A program made the position numbers and the translations under genes. From contig JXTB01000544.1 in the NCBI GenBank assembly GCA_002914805.1, forward strand, positions 190,364 to 254,363: a DNA stretch of 64,000 bases, written 5' to 3'. The notes under the pieces were generated by a model that was not told where the DNA came from, did not search any database, and saw only the letters and a program-made list of their open reading frames with translations. This stretch comes from Parasponia andersonii (lineage: Eukaryota > Streptophyta > Magnoliopsida > Rosales > Cannabaceae). Numbering within the stretch: the stretch's first letter is position 1; every line of letters begins with the position of its first letter. Of this stretch, positions 24,982 through 38,000 are shown in pieces.

Positions 24982-26540
24982 TTTTTTTTAATCTATTTCT
25001 CTTTGAAAGTGATTTGGCATATCAATAATGAAAAATGGTAAGAATACTGAATCAATAAAAGTGAAAAAAAAGAATGAAGAGGAGGAATGGGTAACAGGAT
25101 GAAATAGAAGACATGAGAGAGATGATATAGGAACAGAGCATACAAAATTAGATTATGGATAATCTAAAAAATATTGAGGGTATAGAAAGTAATAATTGAA
25201 TCTAAAATTTCGACTGAAGATGAAGTTTTAGAATTAGCATGGAGAAAGTAGACAAGGTAGCATTAGAGCTAATGTTGAGTTAAACACCAATTTTAATTAC
25301 TGAGTTTACCAAAATTATCCTTTTAGAATTAAAAAATATCTATTTAAAAGGGATATTAATAGCTCAATTCACATATATTTAAAAAAATTCAAGGTCTTTT
25401 TTTTTGCGTTTTTCTAATTTTAATTTTATTTTTTTATTTTAGTTATTAGTTTTTGACCAAGGGAATAAATTTATTATATTTTAACTTTGGAGGTCAATAT
25501 TAATAGTAGCTCAAACAAAATGTATAAACTAAATATGTTGGCAAAATATATTGTATGAAAATTCAAATATCTCTTATTTTAATTTTTTTTTAATTATGTT
25601 TTACCATTAAGTTATCACGGGTCACCTAGACACTTTTATATTTTATTATAGTGCCTATTTAAATATGAACCTATTCAAGGTTTGACTTATGGCTATCGAC
25701 AATTTGTATATTATTTCTCTATTACAATGCCTATACACTTCATATGATCCACCTCAAAATTTTTCAATAGAAAATTTGAACAAAAGAGAAGTGCAAACTT
25801 CGTTACATATTCCACTCTATTTTCTCGCTGACATGTGAACTCGACTTAAATATAACACTATATCATATTTTAATAATATTATAAAAGATATTATAGTCAC
25901 ATGTCAAGAAGTAAGACATTAAAGTGAAAAAAAAAATAAAAAAGTATATAGTACTCCTTCTAGGCCAAAAAATGGAATAAGTTTCTTTGAGAACCAAAAT
26001 ACAAGAAGGCTTCTTTGTGTGATTGGTCTCATAATCCTTTGGCATACTGATCTCTATTTTTCTTAGCAAATTAGTTTCCAATATTATTATAATTTATACA
26101 GTTGTAAAATCAGTTATTCCGTCTATTAATATCAAATAATCCCAGTTATAATAATCCCTGTTATCTAACCACATGTGCATGTGGTTTATTTTCATGGGTA
26201 ATGACTAATGAGTGGTGTTTTAATTGAATCAATTGGCAAAAGAGCCTCTTTTGAGATATAAATTTGCAAAAAAAAAATTATATTTTTATTTTTTAATTTA
26301 TTTGTAACATAATTTTTCTATAATGCTCGATTATATTTATCTACATACTTGACCATGCTCAATATTATAGTTGACAATATAAAAAAATTATTTTGTAAAG
26401 AATTTTAAAACTTAGGCATTAGTTCAAAATTCGCTTTTAAATGGTTCATTCCTCCAAAATTTTCAATATTTTTAGTAGCTGTACTCCATTTTTTAGCAAA
26501 ATTGTAGCATATCTTTTGTGCTAAAAAATAAAAGAAAAGA
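24982..26540. other. AT-rich intergenic DNA
   Basis: No gene, RNA or clear repeat is supported. Short ORFs are low complexity. Confidence 0.5.
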
Positions 26541-26828
26541 AAAATGAAGGAAAATACTTGTAGATGTGGCAAGCCCATAACGAAGAAAATATCGTGAAAA
26601 TCTCATAACTCAATTTTCATCACCAAATGTGCCATATACATGCATACCCCCTATTTTGCCAATAATAAAGGAAAAGTAAAATGAAAAATGAAGGAAAATA
26701 CTTGTAGATGTGGCAAGCCCATAACGATGAAAACATCGTGAAAATCTCATAACTCAATTTTCATCACCAAATATGCCATATACATGCATACCCCCTATTT
26801 TGGCAATAATAAAGAAAAAGTAAAATGA
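26541..26828. repeat. 144-base tandem duplication
   Basis: Copies at about 26541-26684 and 26685-26828 share 'cttgtagatgtggcaagccc' and 'tacatgcataccccctattt' and differ at a handful of bases. They are non-coding. Confidence 0.88.
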
Positions 26829-27147
26829 ATAGTTATAGCTACTTTTCGTAAAATTGAGGGTTTTTTTTATATATAATAAAGAAAAATAGGTTCAAAAGTT
26901 CTAAGAATGGGTTCACATGACACATGCACCAACCATATTGGGAGACGATATTTGCCAGTGACATAGACTACAAAGTCATGGATGACTTTAGATGGTTTGT
27001 CCAAGAGGCAAAGCATGAAATGAAAGTTAACAAGCTTGGTAGAAGAGGCCAAAAGAAGTAGCGCATAGTATTAATTAATTGTGAGACACAACTTGTTTTA
27101 TTCTATTCACTTATTTTATTACTATTAGTAAAGATAAGGTTAGTGCT

Positions 27148-28000
27148 TTTTTTTATATATGAACTTCGGAGGGAAATTAAATTAAAAAAAGAAAGAAAAA
27201 GAAGATACATTAGTTCAGATGGGACATAAATTTGACCTATTAAGACAAAGAAACAGAAAAAGAAATAAAATCAACGAAACTGATAATTAGGCTTCATAAT
27301 ACAATCGTCGTAAACAAAAGATGAAATAAAAGATAGAGCAGACTACCACCAAGTGGGACAAATAAAGGAAGAAACACGAGAAGCTAAGGAATTAGTTATA
27401 CGATTACCCTTGCGATAGATATAAGTGACCACAAAATCCATATTAGCAATGTGCCTCAATGCTCTACATTAAGCTGATCTCCAATAGAAAGGAACTTTAA
27501 GGGAACGAGTCAAAAGAAGAGAAATGACATAGATTGAATAATTCTCTAACCAGAGATGCTTCTATCCATATTTCCAAGCGAAATCAATCGTATGAATTGT
27601 TGCTGCTAATTATGCCTCAAAAGCATAACCAATTCCTAGAAGAATAGAGAAACATCCTCGAACAAACGCTCTATGAGTCTGAAACACCCCTAAATACCCA
27701 GAAAGACCTAGTGAGCAATAAGCAGATCCATCAATGTTGACCTTGACCTAGGACAGATGAGGAGGTCTCCATATAACTTCAACAATGATTGGTGCCTTTC
27801 GAGGCCTACCTTTGATCCGGAGCTGTCATAAAATTAAGAGATCAGTCATAGAGTTAAACATATAGCCATAAACCAGAGACTCAGCCTCTCTAATAAAACG
27901 CCATGTAAGAACAAATACTGAAGATATAGATAACCTTTTATCTTCAAAAATTGCCAAATTTAGAAGATGCCATATAATCTAAAAAATAAAGACCAAACCA
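27148..28000 (-). mobile_element. LINE (non-LTR retrotransposon) remnant with RNase H-like domain
   Basis: On the minus strand, from about 27990 down to 27330, the translation matches the C-terminal part of plant L1-type LINEs: a reverse-transcriptase-proximal stretch, then an RNase H-like domain beginning VKVNIDGSAY (about 27755) with an alanine-rich helix and a late HIANMDFVVTYIYRKGN strand/loop. Several in-frame stops interrupt it (for example inside the helix following GYAFEA and after WKYG), so it is dead. A T-run at 27148-27155 on the plus strand is the remains of the poly-A tail. The 5' end is truncated, as is usual for these elements. Confidence 0.75.
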
Positions 28001-28866
28001 ACTTTCTAAAAAGCTCGAAGTTGCGAGCTAAATGAGCAAAATAAGGTAAGTGCTTATTTTAGTCCCTAAACCAGTAATCTGAGCTTCATTTTTGTCCTTG
28101 TTTGGAAATTGATAGTATTTCTATCTTGATCTATGAGCTTTTTTTTTTTCCCATATTATGCTACTTGGAAGTATATCTATATTTTATTCTAAGTTTCAAG
28201 ATTTGTTTAAATTGAGACAAAAATATAGCATACATTGTAAATTTGAACATTTTAAAAATAAGGGACCAAAGTGGAATGTTCCTTACTATTACAATTTTTC
28301 TTTTTAAAAATGTGATTTAATTAATTATCTTTATTATTATAAATAAAAAAGGAAAATAACTCACTTATACAAGAGTCAAACTCCTAATTTAATTTATAAT
28401 CCTCACACCATCTCACTTATTAAGCTAATACTATTACAATTATTTAATGCGATCAACTCTAAGATTAAGTTTACAAATGAACGAGACAAGTAAAGAGACA
28501 TTGTTTTCCTTTAATGTATTTATTTGAAGAATTCTTTTACTTAAACGATAATACTTATGTAATATTTTGAATAATTATTTATGTTTTATAATTTTTTATA
28601 ATTGAATGATTTATGTGCAAGACATTTTAATAATTGAGTTATTTTGATTTCTTTCCCTACATTTGCTAATCCTTATATTGATACTGAAAATAGAATAATG
28701 GTAACGTTTTAATCGTAAGTAAAGACTTTTAATAAATAAGGGAACCACACACACAAAAAGGTAATGAAATTTAAAAAAATAATAATAATAAAGGAACCAA
28801 ACACACCAAAAAAAAGTAAATGAAATTTAAAAAAGGAAAAGAAAATATAAAAAGAAGTTACAGAAT

Positions 28867-28897
<31 letters not shown>

Positions 28898-28920
28898 TAT
28901 AATACAGAAAAGAGAAAATT
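28001..28920. other. AT-rich intergenic DNA and promoter region of the START gene
   Basis: No gene is supported. The last part has A-rich repeats (28740-28910, including AAGA-type runs) and then becomes mixed-composition, consistent with a promoter and leader beginning near 28920. Confidence 0.4.
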
Positions 28921-28999
28921 AGGGGTTGAGAGAGAGACAGAGATCGTCTGTGACTGTGTATAGGGTTTGCAAACCGGAAATGAGACTCTTTCAACTGAA

Positions 29000-29052
29000 A
29001 AGATAGCCATAGCCATAGCCATAACCATAAGCATAACCACAACCGTAGCCAT
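29000..29052 (+). repeat. (ATAGCC)n-like hexamer repeat in the START gene leader
   Basis: About eight degenerate copies of a 6-base unit (atagcc / ataacc / ataagc) end about ten bases before the start codon. The reverse strand reads as a Tyr-Gly repeat, but only as a by-product of the hexamer. Confidence 0.85.
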
Positions 29053-29062
29053 TGAAACTAAC

Positions 29063-32000
29063 ATGACCAAGTATTGGGATTTGGCTTCTTCTTCTTCTGC
29101 TGATTTCTGGCGGGAAAACGTTCATGGCGGTTGGGCTACACTGCTTGCTCTCCTCCTCATATTCCTCTGGCACTGTTCTAGAAGGTTCTCTTTCCAATTT
29201 TCCCTTTCTTCTTCGCCTTCGTCTTTCGCCTCGTCGTCTACACCCGCCGCCTCGACCTCTCCGACTCCCAGATTCGGGTAAAACTGTCATTCAGTCGATT
29301 CAATTTTGATGGGTTGAAATCCAATACACTCTTTGTGATCAAGATTTTTCGGAAATTTGATTAATTCATTCAATTGGGTCTTTGATCTTTCTTGTTAATT
29401 TCTTCAATTTGGTGATGAAATTTATAATTTTAGGGGAATTTCGTTATTGGGTCTTCAATTTATTTTATGATATGATTTGTAATGGTTACAAGGGCTGATT
29501 ACTGATTAGTATAGGGATTTATTGGTTGAGAAGGACCATTGACGCGCCATTGATATCGTAGATTCGTATGTAGTAGTCTCAATTCATATTTCGTGACAGT
29601 GACACTACCCTCTTGTTTTTGGCAGTTTCTTTCTCCCAACTATAATGAATTTGGTGAATTTATGCCTAGTTTAGTTTAGATGGAAAAGCAAAATAAGAAA
29701 CAAAAGCATTAAAGTGATAGGATTGTATATTTTAAAAAAGAGACGACAATGAATCATTTTAAGTGAAATTTGTAAAATTTATAAATTAAGTATGATTAAT
29801 TGTATGAACCCTTAGCTGTTCGAATGCTCCGTTAATATGACATGTCAGATATAGAATCGTCTTCTTATTTTGAGTCACTTGCGAGATGGTGGATTCATAT
29901 TGGGTGCAAATATTCTGTTGTAAGGCTCACTTATCAACAAAAAGTGATTGCTACGACATTATTGTAATATAGAGGCTGTCCTGAATTTTTTTTTCCTTAA
30001 ATTTTAATTTAGCTTCTAGCCTTTGCAACACTGTTTATACTTGAATTATTGAATAGAGAAGTTAAAATGATGATATTTTATTAATTGGATAACTTAGATA
30101 CTAGACAGGTAGCTGTTAGCTTAGTTGATTTAACCAATGTTGAAGGCTAGCTTATTTCTATGCTGTGTTGGGTTGATTTGACAGTGGAGTAGCTTAATGT
30201 GTGTGTAGCTGATATGTTGCTTGAATATGGTTCTATAGAATCTCAGAGGTTGTATCAGATGCAGACTTGAAGTTTCTGGTGGAGAATTTGGAAGAGAAGA
30301 TGAGTGAGAATGAGAAATGGGAGAATGTCATAGACAAAAGAAATAATCTGCTGTCCTACAGCGCTAAATGCTGCAAGCCTAAGGTAACTCTTGTGCTTGA
30401 TTTTTGGAACTGATGCATTTTAACTAATTGATACAGTCTTTGTTCAAGTTTAACGATACTGTTTATATGCAAGTGATGTTAATATAATAGACTTTTCAAG
30501 AATGAGCATTTTGCCCATTCCTGGCTACACATGTACTTTCTTTGTTTATGGGTGGTAGAAAATGGCCAGGTTTCATATGGGGAATGATATTCCAGGACAA
30601 GTGGGAGTCTAATTTTTGAGAAACTCCTCTGGAATCCCACATAATCTTCCGACAATATCTTCAGTAAGAAAAACACAATGTAATACATAGCCATCAGTCA
30701 ACTAATCTATTTTTTATATCTAATAGCTACATTGTATTAAATTAGTTTTTAGAATTTTAGGGTTAACATAATTTAGAATTTGTTATGTTTGGACTTTGAA
30801 TTTGTAGGGATGAATATTTGTTGAATCAAATTTACATCTTCAATAATCATCTAGTGAATGGTCTTCTGACATGTTTTGCAATAAGTATTTTGGTAATTAG
30901 ATTTCTTTGGACGAGTATCGAATACAGTAAATATTTTATGGAAAAGGACCTTTTCCTATTCAAACTCCAAAGTAATAAAAACCTCTCAGTGAATCATATG
31001 GCTCCTTTCCAATTCCTTTCGTTTCCTTTTGTTCATCTTCCTTTTCATTACAGGGTCATTTTAAGAGGCAGTGAGGTACATAAGGAATCTTACATGACCT
31101 CAGATACATTTTTGCAAACTCAAGATGATGATGATGATAATAATAATTAAAAAAAAAACAGCTTTTTTCGGTAACTTTATGTTACTTCTTGTCTGGTGAT
31201 TTCCTTACAATTGCTTTCTCTGTTTAATTGTTTATGAGTTAATTGGCTGGCACTATTTTCAGGATGCTCCATTGACATACTTGAGTGTTACAGTATTCGA
31301 GAATTGTTCTCCTAAGATACTAAGAGACTTCTATATGGACAATGATTACAGAAAGCAGTGGGACAAAACAATTGTAGAGCATCGGCAATTACAAGTGGAT
31401 GAAAACAGTGGAGTAGAAGTTGGCTGCACAATAAAAAAATTTCCACTCTTGACACCTAGAGAATATGTATTAGCTTGGAGATTGTGGGAGGGGAAGGATA
31501 AGACATTTTACTGTTTCATTAAGGTAATTTTCATCACTAGTCTTAATTGATATATGAATTACTGTAGGCACTCTTGAGCTGTTTGCAGATTATTTTTTTT
31601 TAGGAAATAGAAACTTATATTAAGAAAATCAAGAAAGGGTACAGAAACAAAGGAAGGATGTTTGTGGGCAAGGTGTCCACAGCCAAAGAAAAAGAAAACA
31701 CTGACTATTCTAGGGCAACCAAAGACGAATCCCTAGGTAAATATGACCAAAAAAAAAGCTGAAATTCTTTATAGACGAAAATAGGAGAGAAATGATAGGC
31801 AAATCAACAGTGCTTCATATATTTCTGGTCTGATTACAAACACCTCTTTATAGACTAGGTCAGTCGTAATGCAAACTAATCTTAGCCTAAATAGTAGGAA
31901 TGGAAATATTCAGAAATAAATTAGTAGATAACATATCAATCATATCTCAAGAAATAAAGCAAATCAACTCTGAAATAACACTTGAGATATTCCGGGTGAC

Positions 32001-35000
32001 TAGCTAAGGAAACAAATAATAAAAAATATTATGAGCATTTCAACACTCCCTGGTCATCTCCTTAATAAAGTGTCTATCAATCTTCACATGTTTGGCTTGA
32101 TCGTGATGTACTGGATTGTGTGAAATGTTGATAACCACCCCATTATCACAAAAAAGTTTCATTGGCTCCTCTTTAGTCACCTCAAGCTCTTCTAACAACA
32201 TTTTTAACTATAGTAATTCACATATTCCCTGAGCCACAGCCCTGAACTCAACTTCAGGGCTGCTTCTGGAAATAATGGATTGCTTCTTGCTCCTCCATGT
32301 TACCAAATTCCCCCAAACAAATGTACAATACTCTGAAGTTGACTTTCTATCATCTACAGCACCAACCCAATCCGCATCAGTGAAGGCTTTTGTACTTCTT
32401 TTAAGAATTTTCTTGAAGAATAGTCCTCTGCCTGCTGTCCCTTTCAAGTACTTCAATATTCGATAGACAACTTCCAAATGTGCTTCACATGGTGAATGCA
32501 TGAATTGACTAACAGTGCTAACAGCAAATGCAATGTCAGGTCGAGTATGAGAAAGGTATATAAGCCTACCAACCAAACGTTGATACCTCCCTCTTTCAAT
32601 TGGAGCTCCATTGGAACATTTTCCCAAGTTAATACTCGGATCCATTGGTGTTTCTGTAGGACAACTTCCCAATAAACCTATTTCTGCCAATAGGTCGAGT
32701 ATATATTTCCTTTGAAAAACTGAAATTCCAGTTTTGTTCCTCAACAATTCCATTCCCAAAAAATACCTTAATTTTCCTAGATCTTTAATCTCAAATTCAT
32801 TTGGAAGATTGTTCTTCAATTTGGTCATTTCCTCTTCATCATCTCCAGTTAAAATGATGTCATCAAAATAAACAATAAATGCTGCCACCTTGTTTTCCGT
32901 ATGCTTAAAAGACAAGGTATGATCAGTATGTGCTTGTTTGTAACCTTGCTGTCGCACTGCTCTCGTGAATTTGTCGAATTTGGTGCGAGGTAATTGTTTC
33001 AAATCATACAGAGACTTTTTAAGCTTGCACACTTTATCAGATTCTCTCAATTCGTCAAAGCCCGGTAGAAGTTCCATATATACTTCCTCTTCTAAATCAC
33101 CGTTAAGAAAGGCGTTTTTCAATGCCATTTGCTTGCGTGAATCCTTTTGCCACCAATCTAGCTTTGTACCGATCAACATTGCCGTTGGAGTTGTATTTAA
33201 CTGTAAACACCCATTTGCAGTCTACATGAATTTTTTCTTCTGGCTTTCTCACAATTTCCCACGTCCTATTTTTTTTTTTTTTTCTAAAGCTCTCATCTCT
33301 TCTAAAACAACTTGTTTCCATTCTGGAACTTTCAAGGCCTCTTCAATATTGTGTGGAGTTTCAACAACTGAAAGACTAGTAGCAAAAGCACGAGCAGTAG
33401 GAAACAGACAATCATATGAGACATAGTGAGAAATAGGGTGTTGTGTGCAAGACCAGACTCCCTCTCTCAAGGCAATAGAAAGATCAAGATCCTTTATCTC
33501 AGGCAAAGAACTAGAAGGTGGTGGTGTCATACCTATTTCAGATTCTGGTTCAGATTCTTGAGCATGCAAAGGAATCATAGAATCTTCTACTCTGAGTATT
33601 TTTTTCTCTTGCGTGAATAAACAATCACCTCCTTTTGCTGTTGTGATTCTCCCCCTGTCTGCAAGTCATTATGATTTGAAGGCATCATAGGCTCAACACC
33701 AAACTCGGCCATGGGTGTAAGTGGAAGTTGAGATGGAGATGGATTAGTGGAAGTGGATGGATTGGTAGAAGTAGTAGGCTTTGGTAGAGATGACACAGAT
33801 AAGGAAAGTTCCCCAAAATTGTCTTCAAGAATGTTCTCCCCCTGAAGGGAATTTTTGGCATAAAATGGGCAATTTTCAAAAAAGGTAACATCCATAGAAA
33901 CAAATTATTTTTGTTTTTTTGGTGAATAACACTTATAACACTTTTGTGTTGCTGAATATCCAGGGAAGTCACATTTTAAGGATCTGGGATCTAGCTTCGA
34001 CCTATTTGGTGAGTGATTATGAACAAAGGAGATGTAGCCAAAGACTTTGAGAGGAAAAGAAGTGAACAATCGTGTGTGGGGAAAGAAACTGTCAAATTTG
34101 TTAAGTGGAGTTTGATATTGGAGGACACTACTAGGCATTCTATTGATCAAGAATGTTGCGGTAAGGACAACATCACAGCAAAAATTCTTTGGAACATTTG
34201 AAGTGAAATAATTGATCTGTCAACCTCAGGAGAATGATGATTTTTTCTCTCAGCAATTCCATTTTGTTGTGGGGTGTTATTGCGTGAACTCTGGTGTATT
34301 ATGCCATGGTCTAACAAATAATTCCCAAGTATTGAGTTAAAATATTTTTGCCCATTATCAGTATGCAATACTTGTATTTTCCCTTGAAATTGAGTTCTAA
34401 CCATGGCATGAAAATTTTTAAAACTTTGTTTTGAATCTGATTTTTCTTTCATTAAATATACTCAACACATTTTTGTGTGATCATCAATAAAGGTGATGAA
34501 TCACTTAAATTCCTTTTGATTTTTAACACGAGAGGGACCCCAAATATCACTATGAATCATGACAAAAGGCATGGATGTTTTATATGGTTGGGAATTGAAA
34601 GTGGCACGATGATGTTTGGCTAATTGACACACTTTACATTGAAAATTTGCAAGCTCTTTATTAAGAAATAATTTTGGAAACAAACGTTTTAAATAAGAAA
34701 AATTTGGATGGCCTAACCTACAATGCCATAATATTATTTTCTAATCCTTCGTCATAGAAGGAGAATCACAACCAACAAATAGAGCTTGTTTAAGCACACC
34801 AAAGTCTTTCTCAAAGTAGTAGAGCCCTCCATGCTCCTTAGCGTTGCCAATCCCCTCTTGGGACAAACAGTCATGATGTGAGAATTGTACCACGCAGTTC
34901 AAATCTGTTGTAATCTTGTTGACAGATAAGAGGTTGCTAGTCAATTTCAGAACATGAAGAACAAAGTTTAGAGTGATATTTGGGGCAACGTGAATGGTTC

Positions 35001-38000
35001 CAATCCCTGCTACAACAGAGAAAGTACCATCTGCAGTTCTAATTTTTATGTTTCCAGAACTAGGAGTATATGAAGAAAACAAACTCCTATGTCTGGTCAT
35101 GTGATCAGATGCCCCAGAATCTATTATCCAAGATTCAAGACTATCAGGCAGCCCATTTCCAGTAGATAGAGAAATACCTTGTTGGGCCAAAAGAGAATTA
35201 TTTGGCTGTGATGGAGTCAAAAGCTTGTAAAACTGCTCCAATTGTTCTTTGCTCAAAGTAATCTGATGTGTTTTGTTGTTGTCCCTTTTTTCTGGTGGAT
35301 CTATTCGGTCCTATTGGCTTGGGGACTCCTTCCATCTCGCTTATTCATCTTATTCCGCCAATTGACAGGTTTCCCATGGAGTTTCCAACAGGTTTCACGA
35401 GTATGATGTGGTTTGTTGCAATAATCACACCATAAATTACCTCCTTTTTGTCCGGTCCGAGTTCCATTATTGCTGGAATTGTATTGGCTGCATACAGCCA
35501 TAGCTGAGTTATCAGTGACAACTAGGTCCTTTGATCCTCCCAGCATTTTTTGTTTCTGACATTCTTCACATCTCACTTCAGCAAATATTTCATCAATATG
35601 AGACAGTGGCGTCAGGGCAAGGGTTCGGCCTCGAACTTCATCAAGATCCTTGTTCAGGCCAGAGACAAAATCATAGATCATCTCCTTATCTACAATAGAA
35701 TTGTAGAGAGCAACATCCTCTTGGCACTTCCATTTATGGTTGTTAAATAGGTCGAACTCTTGCCAAAGTGTCTTAAGAGTGTTAAAGTACTCTGTAACAC
35801 TCAATTCCCCTTGCTTCAGACTTCTCGCCTTGTCTCTCAGATCACACGTCTGAGTAGATTTTTCCAAATCAGAATATCGCCTACAAACAGCATCCCACAT
35901 TTTATTTTTTTTTGCAGTAGGATACAACATAAAATTTCGGCTAATATCCTCATTCATGGAATTAATTAGCCAAGCCATAACAATGGAATTTTCAGCATCC
36001 CAGGTCTGAAAGGTAGAATCTGCTTCGTTTGGTTTGAGTTTATCAGCCGTAATATAACCCAATTTGCCACGCCCACGAAGCACCGTCTGAACCCACGTTG
36101 ACCATTGGAGAAAATTCTTTCCATTAAATTTATGAGACGTAATCTAGAGGTTTGCTGAAGAATCTGAAAGATTAGAAGCAGCTGAAGCAACATATATGGG
36201 TGCCGACTGGACAGTTTCAGAAGAAACTTCTGAGTGGCTCCCTGTTGCTCTGGTAAGCGCCATTTTATACATCTCCCTCAACTATTCCGCTCTGATACCA
36301 TTTAGACGAAAATAAGAGAGAAATGATAGGCAAATCAGCAATGCTTCATATTTTCTGGTCTGATTACAAACACCTCTTTATAGACTAGGTTAGTCATGAT
36401 ACAGACTAATCTTAGCCTAAATAGTAGGAATGGAAATATTCAGAAATAAATTAGGAGATAACATATCAACCATATCTCAAGAAATAAAGCAAATCAAATC
36501 TGAAATAACTCCTAGAGATATTTCGGGTGACTAACTAAGGTAACAAATAATAAAAAATATTCCAAACATTTCAACATTCTTTGATAGCAGAAACCCCCAA
36601 CAAGAGGTGGCATTAATGCCTAACCTGATCACACATTTTATTTTATTTGTTTATTTTTTTGGATATCCTAGAAACTCAAACTCGCTTTGCAAACTTTAGT
36701 TTGCAATTGGATCTTTCTGCTTAACCCTACAATCTTCGAAAGGCATCAAACTGTAAATGTATTGCTTGGTAAGAGACTTCATGGTAGCAAACCATGTGCA
36801 TGAGCATTCGACCTACCCCTTATTTATAACCAGATTACACAATTCATCATCATTAAATGGACATCCTCAAAGACTATTGACATCCCCAACCATAAAGACC
36901 ACAGTAAATCAAAAACAGCCGCATGCAAAAATCTGACTTTTAGAGATAAACCCCACTTGCTTATCATTAACTTTACACCAAAGAGCAGATTTCTCGAGGG
37001 GGAACTTCCACAACCATTTACCAAACTTGTCCCTGATCTTGACCTTTCTTCTTTGATGAATTTTAGCATCAGGGGAAAATCGAGAATGATATAGCAGTAC
37101 GACTTTCCCATTTAGAATTTCTTGATGCTCTTGAATTTGCATTATAAGTGTCGGATGCGCATAAGACAATATGTTTACTAGTAAATGCTTTTATTGATTG
37201 GCTTTTGATTGTCCAGTCAGTTTGGAATGTACAATTACTGAGAATTGTTTTTAAAAAATGGTAATGACAGGAATGTGAACATCCTATGGCACCAAAACTT
37301 AAGAAGAATGTTCGTGTCAGTTGTTTTAGATCTGGTTGGCGAATCAGAAAAGGCAAGTTTCTAAATGATGCCATAATTCTTTACTGTCCTTCAAAAAGGA
37401 TAAAAAAAAAAAGATACATTGTGGTTTGGCTGCTTTCCTGTTTGTGCAGAAGCCTAATGCTTTGTTAAGGGTACTTGTGAGTTTTGAGCCACATAGAGCT
37501 ATTCTAAATCAATTTTATTAATCTTATGATTATAAGGAAAGAAAAAAGAAAAGAAGGTGGACTTTGTCCGCAGAGTCTGTGCATAATGGAGTCATTCTAG
37601 TTATTAATGAAAAAGATATTTTTTCCTGATCGTTTTGTGAATTTTAATCATTTTACTACAGTTACTGGTAGAAATGCATGTGAGATCAAAATGTATCATC
37701 AAGAAGATGCTGGTTTAAATGTGGAGATGGCAAAGTTGGTTTTTGCTAAGGGTATCTGGAGTTACGTCTGTAAGATGGATCATGCCCTACGGAAGTATCC
37801 AACAATCGGACGTCCTCAATCTTCTTCTGTTAATGCAATCACTTTGATTAAATTGGTTAGGACCTTTTTATTTAACATCAAATTCCTGCTTTTATCTAGC
37901 TTTGGTCCCTCGTAACATTTCTTTGTTGTGGACCTCATTCCTGTTTGCGGCGATGTTGGTAACCTACCTTTTGTTCATCAGCAGCCCAATTCATTTTACT

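Larger units (their letters stand above)
31770..36576 (-). mobile_element. Ty1/copia retrotransposon in START intron 3, broken
   Basis: A 4.8 kb element on the minus strand between 5-base target-site duplications TTCTT (31765-31769 and 36577-36581). LTRs lie at 31770-32045 (3') and 36302-36576 (5'). The primer-binding site (complement of TGGTATCAGAGC) is at 36290-36301, next to the 5' LTR. Parts in minus-strand order: gag with a CCHC knuckle (about 36080-35300), protease with DSGAS (about 35130), integrase (about 34700-34000), reverse transcriptase with YFDD (about 33580-32500) and RNase H (to 32208). It is a fossil with several breaks. The LTRs differ at roughly 8-9% of sites, suggesting about 3-6 million years under usual plant rates. 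Confidence 0.95.
31593..37200 (-). mobile_element. LINE remnant in intron 3 of the START gene, split by a copia element
   Basis: On the minus strand the region from about 37170 to 36810 translates to a typical post-RT region of plant L1 LINEs ([20 protein letters not shown]). The sequence continues non-coding to 36582, is interrupted by the copia element (31770-36576), and resumes at 31764 down to a T-run at 31593-31601. That T-run is the poly-A tail of a minus-strand LINE whose last bases, read on the minus strand, include 'ttcttaatataagtttct', a common plant LINE ending. It is 5'-truncated and has stops. That both halves are one element is inference. Confidence 0.6.

Noticed and set aside
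28991-29290. Minus-strand ORF with a Tyr-Gly repeat
   Set aside because: It is the complement of the hexamer repeat and first coding exon of the START gene.
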